From positions 1-14,609 of the forward strand of contig CALMQN010000146.1 in assembly GCA_937872185.1 (NCBI GenBank): a DNA stretch of 14,609 nt, written 5' to 3'. Below the pieces are notes generated by a model that was not told where the DNA came from, ran no database searches, and saw nothing but the letters and a program-made list of their open reading frames with translations. Below are positions 7,361 to 13,124 of the stretch, in pieces. The first letter of the stretch is position 1, and every line of letters begins with the position of its first letter. The position numbers were made by a program, and so were the translations under genes. Source of the stretch: an uncultured bacterium. GTDB lineage: Bacteria; Patescibacteriota; Saccharimonadia; Saccharimonadales; Saccharimonadaceae.

Positions 7361-7804
7361 CTAGCAACTGGCGTCGGAACGAAAAATGCGGCTTTTGTGG
7401 TGAATTACCAGACCGCCCAGAATCGTGGCGTTAAAGCCAAAGGCAATCATAATATTTGGTGCAATATTTGCTCGACACCAATTGGTCAGTGTTTGTTTGA
7501 TGTCGTTGGTTGGCGGTGCAGCCAGTGTAATCGTCAGTGTCGGCGCAGTGTTTTTATACAAGTTTAAAAGGTCGGTTAATTCGTCCAAACGACGGACGCT
7601 GAGTGGCTCGTCTTTTTCCCATGCATGCAACAGCTCGGTCGCGCCAGGTGATAGGGCAGGGCGATCGCTTTTTTTCTTGCTCCCAACGCGCTTCAAAATT
7701 GCATTGTGTGAAAACCACTTTGTAAACTCTCGAACTTCAATCATCAGTGTCATCAAGTCTTGAACAGAAGTGACATCGTCTGGTAATTGCAGCTTAGCTT
7801 TCAT
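7361..7804 (-). CDS. atpH: F1-like ATPase delta/OSCP-like subunit with probable C-terminal frameshift (147 aa)
   Basis: Delta ties the top of the alpha/beta hexamer to the peripheral stalk b. Residues 1-88 are a short helical domain without clear motifs. The C-terminal domain is recognisable: a hydrophobic strand (TLTITLAAPP), a helix, then NIMIAFGFNATILGGLVI, the counterpart of the family's SLIGGLVVRIGD. The frame then ends abruptly in RSDASC. In the -1 frame, 20 further codons follow (SFRRQLLAE...PEVLRRV) to a TAA at 7322-7320, and they look like the missing DGSxRxQL tail helix. A one-base slip or indel in the T5 run (7386-7382) or the A4 run (7396-7393) would join them. The corrected gene would be 7320-7804, about 160 residues, and would overlap alpha as most other genes here overlap. 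The start overlaps the end of b by 11 bases. Confidence 0.75.
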   Translation of the reverse strand: MKAKLQLPDDVTSVQDLMTLMIEVREFTKWFSHNAILKRVGSKKKSDRPALSPGATELLHAWEKDEPLSVRRLDELTDLLNLYKNTAPTLTITLAAPPTNDIKQTLTNWCRANIAPNIMIAFGFNATILGGLVIHHKSRIFRSDASC

Positions 7805-8402
7805 CGGTGATGCCTTTGATCAACTCTGCTTTGTGTTCTTCTAACATGGCGATCATATACGGTGTTTGTGCGCCCAAATCAACGTTATGCTGCAAGCTCT
7901 CTGCCAAAAATGATGTCACTGCGTCGGCTAGCTTTGTATCAATTTGACCGACCAGGCGTTGTTGCTCGGCTGCGACTTTCTCGTTCAACTTGGTCTTTAG
8001 GTCAGTTTGGTGGTCCTGAATATCGGTCTGAGCGGTCGTGATCACTGTCTGCACTTGCGTGCGGAGGGATTCCAGCATGGTTTGGTAGCGCTGTGTCTCG
8101 CTGGTGACCACTTGTGCCCCCAGTTTTTCCAGCTGGCCGTTCAGTTCGGTCGCAGTCTTGGTCAGGTCATCTTGTAGCTCGCTCGCAGCGTGCGTCAGGA
8201 CTTTTTCAAAGTCTCTCTGAGCCTTATCAAGCATCTGTTCCTTTAACTCTTGTGGAAGATGCAGTGTTTGGGCTGCAGGTTTTTCGACCTTTTTTTGTGG
8301 GCGAAAGTGTGCCCAGGCGTGACGAATCGCTGTTGTCGACAGTGCGCCGATAATAAACACATTAATCAGCAAGAATAGTTGTAAGAATGTGATGCCCGTC
8401 AT
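7794..8402 (-). CDS. atpF: F-type ATPase b-like peripheral stalk subunit (202 aa)
   Basis: One N-terminal membrane helix (about 4-24, ITFLQLFLLINVFIIGALST) is followed by a long, highly charged, alanine/glutamine-rich coiled coil (about 50-170) and an amphipathic C-terminus that would contact delta. This topology, length and position between the c-like and delta genes identify it as subunit b, the stator that stops the alpha/beta ring from turning. Sequence identity to classical b is low, as usual for this subunit. The loop after the membrane helix is basic (HFRPQKK), consistent with the cytoplasmic side. The ATG is one base after the stop of the c-like gene. With subunit a missing from the locus, it is unclear what b is anchored to in the membrane. 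Confidence 0.75.
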   Translation of the reverse strand: MTGITFLQLFLLINVFIIGALSTTAIRHAWAHFRPQKKVEKPAAQTLHLPQELKEQMLDKAQRDFEKVLTHAASELQDDLTKTATELNGQLEKLGAQVVTSETQRYQTMLESLRTQVQTVITTAQTDIQDHQTDLKTKLNEKVAAEQQRLVGQIDTKLADAVTSFLAESLQHNVDLGAQTPYMIAMLEEHKAELIKGITDES

Positions 8403-8403
8403 T

Positions 8404-9228
8404 CTAAAACCTCGTTAAAATTACATAAATTGCTATGATTGCGACTGCTAATATTCCCAAAACTAACGCAGACAGCTGAATCACGTCACGATAGACCGCA
8501 GACTGCGCCATGGGGTTACGTCCAACTGACACTATACTACTACGAATCATCGTATAAATAATACTCACAACCACAATCAACGTCACAATAAAGATAATGC
8601 CGCTGACGATGATGGGTAGTGAGTTAACGGTTTTACCAGCCAGGGCGTTGGCAATGTTTTGAATAGCAGGGGGGATGAGCGTTTTTTCTGGTTCGGCGTA
8701 ATAATACGACACATCAACTGCCAGCGTCACTTCACCAAGAGTGAGGGGCTGCTTGTTACCTTTGTCATCAGTGTAAGTCTGGTCTTTGTTGGTGCTGTTG
8801 GTTGGGTTGCTTTGCGCGACACCGACGACCTTGGCATTGCCTGTTGCTTTCATGCCAACACCTTTGACTGGTGAGGCGGTAATATGGTCACCTTTGACGA
8901 CAGCGCCGTTAATGTCTGACACCAGGGCAGATACAACACCGCTTGTTGCTACCTGCACTTGATTATCAGTGCCGTTACTGACGGTTAGTAGCGATCCGCC
9001 ATCGTTAATCACAATGCCCAACAGGTTATCAACATTACTCGACGACGTGGCGGTGACTTGGTCGGTTGATCCAGGCTCGGTACTCACCAGTGATCCGATA
9101 GAAAGGGTGTCGTTGCTTGAGTACCCCTGCGAGATAGTTGTAATGGCAAAGACGCCAAGTGGCATAACGCTCAGTAAAAAAGTACCGACGAAAGCTAATA
9201 ACGCGACAAACGGCTTTTTTGTGTTCAC
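8404..9228 (-). CDS. Signal peptide, extracellular beta domain and subunit-c-like hairpin fusion (274 aa)
   Basis: This first gene of the F1-like operon holds the subunit c position. Residues 1-28 are a signal peptide (MPLGVFA). Residues 30-175 form a Ser/Thr/Gly-rich beta domain containing IGSLVST, LLGIVIND, VKGDHITASPVKGVGMKATG and KVVGVAQS. I recognise this pattern from CPR surface and phage-fibre-associated proteins. Residues 204-226 and 249-271 are two membrane helices joined by a loop with VGRNP (235-239), the hallmark of the F-type c loop that touches gamma and epsilon. Predicted topology (both ends outside, RNP loop inside) also matches c. However, helix 1 lacks the GxGxG motif, and helix 2 has no Glu or Asp; the only nearby acid is Asp248 at the helix edge. 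The GTG at 9228 is chosen because a promoter at 9266-9274 lies inside any longer reading, and AGGAG lies 13 bases before the GTG. Confidence 0.72.
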   Translation of the reverse strand: MNTKKPFVALLAFVGTFLLSVMPLGVFAITTISQGYSSNDTLSIGSLVSTEPGSTDQVTATSSSNVDNLLGIVINDGGSLLTVSNGTDNQVQVATSGVVSALVSDINGAVVKGDHITASPVKGVGMKATGNAKVVGVAQSNPTNSTNKDQTYTDDKGNKQPLTLGEVTLAVDVSYYYAEPEKTLIPPAIQNIANALAGKTVNSLPIIVSGIIFIVTLIVVVSIIYTMIRSSIVSVGRNPMAQSAVYRDVIQLSALVLGILAVAIIAIYVILTRF

Positions 9229-9265
9229 GATGACTGTTTTACTCCTGTTGCCCACTAATACTTCC

Positions 9266-9274
9266 AGTATAGCA
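9266..9274 (-). promoter_or_regulatory. Extended -10 promoter of the F1-like operon
   Basis: TGCTATACT on the minus strand is an extended -10 element; I see no good -35. The start would be near 9259, about 30 bases before the GTG at 9228. The region 9229-9342 is shared with the divergent prepilin-like gene. Confidence 0.5.
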
Positions 9275-9342
9275 AAAAAAGCATAAGCGCAGGCATGTTG
9301 TATGCGTGATAAAATAAAGACATTAATAGGGCGGAACACAGC

Positions 9343-9453
9343 ATGAAAAAATCAGTTCAATCGCAATCAGGTTTTACTATCTTGGAACTTGTCGTCGTGA
9401 TTTTGGCGGCACTTATCTTGGTTGCCATTATCTTTTTCTACAGCACACGATAG
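9343..9453 (+). CDS. Miniature type IV prepilin-like peptide (36 aa)
   Basis: The frame opens MKKSVQSQSG then FTILELVVVILAALILVAII and ends YSTR before a TAG. It has every feature of a type IV prepilin N-terminus: a short basic leader, Gly at -1, Phe at +1, Glu at +5 after the predicted prepilin peptidase cut, and a long hydrophobic helix. There is no globular head: only about five residues follow the helix, whereas usual pilins exceed 100 residues. It is divergent from the F1-like operon and precedes the tail-like unit. It could be a minor pilin reduced to its helix, an assembly or signalling peptide, or a truncated remnant. No clear Shine-Dalgarno site is visible and no frameshifted head domain follows. 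The prepilin motif is convincing; the biological role is unknown. Confidence 0.65.
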   Translation: MKKSVQSQSGFTILELVVVILAALILVAIIFFYSTR

Positions 9454-9478
9454 GCGTCCATTTTCCTCGGTTATCATG

Positions 9479-9507
9479 TTGCATAGTCGATCAATATAGC
9501 TTATGAT
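9479..9507 (+). promoter_or_regulatory. Promoter of the tail-like gene unit
   Basis: TTGCAT (9479-9484), a 17-base spacer and TATGAT (9502-9507) place the start near 9514. An ATG at 9503 lies inside this -10, so the GTG at 9536 is the better start for the first gene. Confidence 0.5.
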
Positions 9508-9535
9508 TGAGGTAATACCACTGCGAGGTACACGG

Positions 9536-9736
9536 GTGATCAAAAAGAATATTTTACAGACGATTAGCGCCAAAGAAATGGACCGCAAAGACTTTTTGAA
9601 GTACAGCGGCATTGTTTTGATTGGGCTTGTTGGTCTGAAGGGTGTTGCGACACTTCTTACAACTGCGGAGTCTAAAATCAGCGCCAAACCAGAGAAAATT
9701 ACTCGGGGTTACGGCGGCGGAAAGTACGGGGTATAG
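9536..9736 (+). CDS. Small membrane-anchored protein with YG-rich tail (66 aa)
   Basis: It starts at a GTG with GAGG seven bases upstream. The N-terminus contains MDRKDFLKYSGIVLIGLVGL (about residues 15-34). This resembles a Tat-type motif with one arginine (DRKDFLK) followed by a membrane helix (about 24-42). The C-terminal 24 residues are basic and end GYGGGKYGV. I recall similar small proteins preceding tail-fibre-like genes in CPR genomes. It probably exposes its YG-rich tail on one side of the membrane and may anchor or help export the two following gene products, with which it forms a unit (3-base gap to the next gene). Family function is unknown to me. Confidence 0.6.
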   Translation: MIKKNILQTISAKEMDRKDFLKYSGIVLIGLVGLKGVATLLTTAESKISAKPEKITRGYGGGKYGV

Positions 9737-9739
9737 GCG

Positions 9740-10258
9740 ATGGCTACTGAACAAAGGCTTCCTACGGTAAACAGTGACGATGGCGAATGGGGCGGACACC
9801 TTAACGCTTTTCTCGGCAAAGAGCACTATACTGCCGACGCAAACGTAACATACCCTGGTACCTCGACGAATGGTGGGCACAAGACCATTACTATTCGTCC
9901 GGGTACAGCGACTGCGGGCACTGCTCCGCTCAAGTTCTCGACTGGTCCAGTCCTTACGGCGCTAGAAGTTGGCGCTGTTGAGTTCACGGACGGTGGCGTT
10001 AATGGCAAATTGTATGTAACATACAATCAGGCCAATACACCGACGCGTCTGACGGTTGCAGCTTACAATGACGCATCAGGTGCAACGGGTGATATATACT
10101 ATAGAGACGCAAACGGCAATTTCGCGCGACTGGCAAAAACAACCGATACGCATGTATTGACACTCGCGGGCGGTGTGCCAACATGGGCAGCTCCATCAGG
10201 TGGCGGTGGTGGACTAACGTTCGCACAAACATATGCCATAACAACATTAATCGGGTAA
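9740..10258 (+). CDS. Phage-tail-fibre-like structural protein (172 aa)
   Basis: The N-terminus (LPTVNSDDGEWGGHLNAFL, residues 7-25) is a motif that I recognise from phage-derived tail proteins and CPR surface proteins, where it starts a module for a beta-rich fibre. It is followed by GGHKTITIRPGTATAGTAPL (45-64) and GAVEF (78-82), also typical of phage and prophage fibre proteins. The C-terminal part ends GGVPTWAAPSGGGGG and a short tail, a common linker to further fibre modules. There is no signal peptide or membrane helix, so export would need another route or the small anchor protein upstream. Start ATG at 9740; the next gene follows after 5 bases. No other phage genes (capsid, terminase, integrase) are present, so this is a captured surface module rather than a prophage in this window. 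Confidence 0.65.
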   Translation: MATEQRLPTVNSDDGEWGGHLNAFLGKEHYTADANVTYPGTSTNGGHKTITIRPGTATAGTAPLKFSTGPVLTALEVGAVEFTDGGVNGKLYVTYNQANTPTRLTVAAYNDASGATGDIYYRDANGNFARLAKTTDTHVLTLAGGVPTWAAPSGGGGGLTFAQTYAITTLIG

Positions 10259-10263
10259 TACGT

Positions 10264-11523
10264 ATGATACTTCTTCAAGCAACGACAGACACACTAGAGA
10301 TTAACACAAGCACTGCGGCTAATATTGATTATTCAGTTAGTTGGGTTGATGTCGTCGCAACAACTTCTGCTACTCCTGGTACGAGTCAAGGTAAGATTAC
10401 AACAGCGACTACTACAGTTGCGGTGACAACCCCTGGTGCATCGACAACTCGGCAAATTAAAAACGTATCTATACGTAATACGCATGCCTCGTTATCAAAT
10501 ACTATTCAGGTAGTGAGGGATGTGTCGACTGTACCGTACATCCTCACAAGCGATGCGATCTTGCAGCCGGGCGAAGCCTTGACGTATGAAGACGGAGTTG
10601 GGTGGAGTATAAACAACGTGCTTGTCAGTACTCTTACGGACGATATACACCTTGGGTTTCAAGAGTGGTCTGCCATATCAAATCCTTCCGCGCCAGCGGC
10701 AGACACAATACGTGTGTATGCCAGAAAAATTGCTGGACGTATGGTTCCAAAATGGATGCCACCGAGTGGTATTGATAACCCAATGCAGGCAGCCTTATAC
10801 GGTAACAATATAGTTCTGTATGTACCTAACACGGGTACAACGGCAGGTATTAACTTCGGTACGCCATGGGCTGTTGGTACAACCGTGGCTCACCCGGCAC
10901 CTACAGCTGGTATATATACGCAGATGAAACGCACGACATCAACAAACGTTGTGACGACTACCAACCAGGCACTAGGTATCTCGAGCATTGTTAGCACAGC
11001 TGCCCAGTTCTGGATAGGAAACTCTACTGGTCTTGGTGGATTCTTCTTCTTCGCTCGTTTTGGCATTGAGACACTTACCGCAGCATCGCCGAACGCAACT
11101 CGCTTGTTCGTAGGGCTGCAGTCAGGTACAACGAATATCCTCGCATCTGACACGATCCCTGCTATCTCATGTGTGGGGCTGTGGCATGATACAACTGACG
11201 GTGCAAATGTTATAAACCTTCTTACAAAGAACGGTACGACAGCAACAAAGAACGCCTTGACTGGCTCGCCGACAACTCCTTACACAACGGGTCAGGCCTA
11301 TGACTTCTATATGTATTGTAAGCCTGCGGATAACGTTATCTATTACCGTCTTGATAATTTTAATACTTCTACGACTCTTGTTGATAGTTCGGTTACGACA
11401 ACGCTTCCTGCTAATACAACTTTCATGGGTCCGGTTGTCGGTATGAGTAATGGAACAGCCAATACTGTCGCCGCAACAGTTGGTATAGGTATAAACAGAG
11501 TGTATGTAGAATCTGATCGTTAA
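10264..11523 (+). CDS. Phage-tail-fibre-like protein (419 aa)
   Basis: The start chosen is ATG 10264, just after the stop of the previous gene; the open frame reaches back to 10183 but would overlap it. Residues 1-125 form a beta-sandwich-like module (LLQATTDTLEINTSTAANID, then IKNVSIRNTHA and LQPGEALTYEDGVGW) resembling phage tail proteins that carry TxxLE and YEDGxGW motifs. Residues about 130-419 form a larger beta domain with GGFFFFARFGIETL, RLFVGLQSGTTNI and DFYMYCKPADNVIYY. This pattern is shared with tail-fibre tip domains of tailed phages that resemble concanavalin-like folds. There is no signal peptide, membrane helix or catalytic motif. It is probably the distal, ligand-binding part of the surface structure formed with the two preceding gene products. 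Host recognition is an inference only. Confidence 0.65.
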   Translation: MILLQATTDTLEINTSTAANIDYSVSWVDVVATTSATPGTSQGKITTATTTVAVTTPGASTTRQIKNVSIRNTHASLSNTIQVVRDVSTVPYILTSDAILQPGEALTYEDGVGWSINNVLVSTLTDDIHLGFQEWSAISNPSAPAADTIRVYARKIAGRMVPKWMPPSGIDNPMQAALYGNNIVLYVPNTGTTAGINFGTPWAVGTTVAHPAPTAGIYTQMKRTTSTNVVTTTNQALGISSIVSTAAQFWIGNSTGLGGFFFFARFGIETLTAASPNATRLFVGLQSGTTNILASDTIPAISCVGLWHDTTDGANVINLLTKNGTTATKNALTGSPTTPYTTGQAYDFYMYCKPADNVIYYRLDNFNTSTTLVDSSVTTTLPANTTFMGPVVGMSNGTANTVAATVGIGINRVYVESDR

Positions 11524-11585
11524 ACAAAGATCAATGAGCCCACATCCCTCCCGTGAGTAGTTGCTTACTATCGCAATGAGCGGGC

Positions 11586-11594
11586 TGTTATGAT
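11586..11594 (+). promoter_or_regulatory. Extended -10 promoter of the WxL-interacting-like gene
   Basis: TGTTATGAT is an extended -10 element. The start seven bases later falls on the GTG at 11601, so the transcript may be leaderless. No good -35 is visible. Confidence 0.4.
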
Positions 11595-11600
11595 GGAAGG

Positions 11601-12527
11601 GTGTTGAACAATAGAAAAATGCACCAAATGCCTAAACGTGTCATCCTTATTGTATTTGGGATCGCTTCTATCTTATTGGCATGGATGTCTTTCGGATCCG
11701 GGCATGCTTTTGCGGAGTCTGGTGACCAGCTCACAAAAGGCCTCACGGTATCGCCGCTGCGTACAGAAGCTGAGGTTGCACCTGGTACGTCCCAAGATAA
11801 AACCTTATCAATAACAAATAACAACAAAACCCCGATCACTGTGCGACTAAGCGCCGAAGAGTTTAGCGTGATTAATCAGCAATATGACTACGCCTTTAAC
11901 ATTGAAACGGAACTGGTCAAATGGGTGGCATTTGCGTCCAATACAATTGAAGTCGCGCCAGGTGAAACTAAGTCAGTAGCGTTTAGAATCGGTGTGCCCA
12001 TCGACGCAGAACCGGGTGGGCGCTACATTAGTATGTTCGCCTCAACAGAGGCGGGCAGTACCGGCGACGGAAGTATATCGCGTCAGCGCGTTGGTTCTTT
12101 AATTTACCTGACGGTGCTAGGCGATGTAAGCAGAGCCGGTAATTTGGTGTCACTTAGTGCGCCGTGGTTCGTCACAAGTTCCACCGACTGGCGGGCGACA
12201 TTGCAAAATACGGGGACAACGCATTACCGCAGCCGCTATAACGTGGTCATTCAAGATATATTTGGTGGTACGCAGTCATCGACGACCGTTGGCGAGGCGT
12301 TGATATTACCGGGTACAGTACGGTCGGTTTCTGATGCGGTACCGCTTCCGCGCTTCCCTGGTATCTATAAACTAACCTATACGATTGGCCTGGGTGACAC
12401 GCCGGCTAAGGTCGAAACGCGCTACATGATCTATCTACCGACGGCAGCGATTGTTGTCATTATATTTGCCGCCATACTGATTGTCGCGCTGGTGGGCGAA
12501 TATCGATCACGAAAAAGACACGCCTAA
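11601..12527 (+). CDS. WxL-interacting-protein-like (DUF916-like) membrane-anchored surface protein (308 aa)
   Basis: A signal peptide (core about 13-30, ending HAFA at 35-38) is followed by an Ig-like fold with LTVSPLRTEAEVAPGTSQDK (48-67), TLSITNNNKTPITVRL and IEVAPGETKSVAFRIGVP. These are hallmarks of DUF916-type domains in Gram-positive WxL-interacting proteins. The GGRYISMFAS motif and a second beta domain (about 180-275) resemble the following DUF3324-like part. A C-terminal membrane helix (about 279-301) and basic tail (YRSRKRHA) anchor it. In Firmicutes such proteins are encoded beside WxL proteins and bind peptidoglycan and the WxL partner. Here the nearby secreted paralogues with a shared C-terminal domain could be the partners, although they lack a WxL tryptophan motif. 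The start could be GTG 11601 (leaderless) or ATG 11619. The stop overlaps the convergent gene by four bases. Confidence 0.7.
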   Translation: MLNNRKMHQMPKRVILIVFGIASILLAWMSFGSGHAFAESGDQLTKGLTVSPLRTEAEVAPGTSQDKTLSITNNNKTPITVRLSAEEFSVINQQYDYAFNIETELVKWVAFASNTIEVAPGETKSVAFRIGVPIDAEPGGRYISMFASTEAGSTGDGSISRQRVGSLIYLTVLGDVSRAGNLVSLSAPWFVTSSTDWRATLQNTGTTHYRSRYNVVIQDIFGGTQSSTTVGEALILPGTVRSVSDAVPLPRFPGIYKLTYTIGLGDTPAKVETRYMIYLPTAAIVVIIFAAILIVALVGEYRSRKRHA

Positions 12528-13069
12528 TCAGTCTGCGGGACGGCTGTGTAAATGACTGAGTTGGAATAGTTACCCGCGGGCTTGGAGAGATCAATATTGA
12601 TACCATAGGTAAAGGTCGTGACATCGCCACTTGATGCAGGAGTGGTGAGGGACTTAATCAGTACATCTGTCAGCGTCATACCGGTAAAATTTGCCGAGCC
12701 ATTCGTGTTGTAGCCCCATGTATTAACAGCGAGCGCTGCGGGCGACCCATTGCCAGATGTTGGCACAATTGCTCCAAGGTTGTCCATATCCGTGTTTGTG
12801 AGCGATCGCACGTATAGCTTAAACCCTTTAACGTCAGTCGAGGTAACGGTAACGACGCTTGCGTTCGTTGCGAGTGTCCCACCTGTCACCGGTGTGATAC
12901 TAGCAATGGTGACATCACCATCAGTCGCTATTGAAAGTGATGTTTCGTCGCCGTACTGGACGATACCGTATAAGCCTTTGCCGTAGGGTTGGGCAGAGGC
13001 AAGAGGCGCAAGGCCGATCGCTCCCACGATGATAAAAAGAAAGGTTGAAATGGTTATTGTTTTTTTCAC
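12524..13069 (-). CDS. Small secreted protein with YG-rich N-terminus (181 aa)
   Basis: A GTG start opens on a typical signal peptide (MKKTITIS, core 8-20, ending ASA at 24-26). The mature protein begins QPYGKGLYGIVQYGD, a YG repeat common in exported CPR proteins. The rest is a single beta-rich domain with VKGFKLYVRSLTNTDM, TWGYNTNGSANFTGM and FTYGINIDLSKPAGNYSNSV, ending a few residues later. The ending parallels the shared C-terminal motif of the larger secreted proteins (PAGxYxxxxTY), so it may be a minimal one-domain member of the same fold. No cysteine or membrane anchor. Its stop overlaps that of the WxL-interacting-like gene, and it is divergent from the AQITAR gene at 13125. Predicted surface protein of unknown role. 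Confidence 0.78.
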   Translation of the reverse strand: MKKTITISTFLFIIVGAIGLAPLASAQPYGKGLYGIVQYGDETSLSIATDGDVTIASITPVTGGTLATNASVVTVTSTDVKGFKLYVRSLTNTDMDNLGAIVPTSGNGSPAALAVNTWGYNTNGSANFTGMTLTDVLIKSLTTPASSGDVTTFTYGINIDLSKPAGNYSNSVIYTAVPQTD

Positions 13070-13073
13070 GCTT

Positions 13074-13088
13074 ATGTTATTATAACAT
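13074..13088. promoter_or_regulatory. Palindromic divergent promoter region
   Basis: ATGTTATTATAACAT has 6-bp inverted arms (ATGTTA/TAACAT) around three bases. On the minus strand it contains a perfect extended -10 (TGTTATAAT, 13087-13079), placing the start near 13072 and giving the gene at 13069 almost no leader. On the plus strand TATAAC occurs at 13081-13086 and 13094-13099, either of which could serve the gene at 13125. A regulator binding the palindrome could control both. Confidence 0.5.
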
Positions 13089-13124
13089 TCAGATATAACT
13101 AGTACCGTAAGTTAGAGGGAAGAA

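Noticed and set aside
9229..9339. Upstream extension of the c-like protein to an ATG at 9339
   Set aside because: The extension would contain the extended -10 promoter, would nearly abut the divergent mini-pilin start, and would bury the signal peptide behind 37 non-signal residues.
10183..10263. Earlier start for the 419-residue tail-like protein at 10183
   Set aside because: The extra 27 codons overlap the end of the preceding gene and have no ribosome site; the ATG at 10264 follows the previous stop and opens on the conserved module.
9740..11523. Prophage
   Set aside because: Only tail-fibre-like proteins are present; there are no capsid, packaging, lysis or integration genes and no attachment repeats in view.
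11532..11586. Repeats between the tail-like unit and the next gene (direct CAATGAGC twice, distant AGCCC/GGGCT arms)
   Set aside because: Short repeats with long spacing and no T-run; chance cannot be excluded and no terminator or attachment site is supported.
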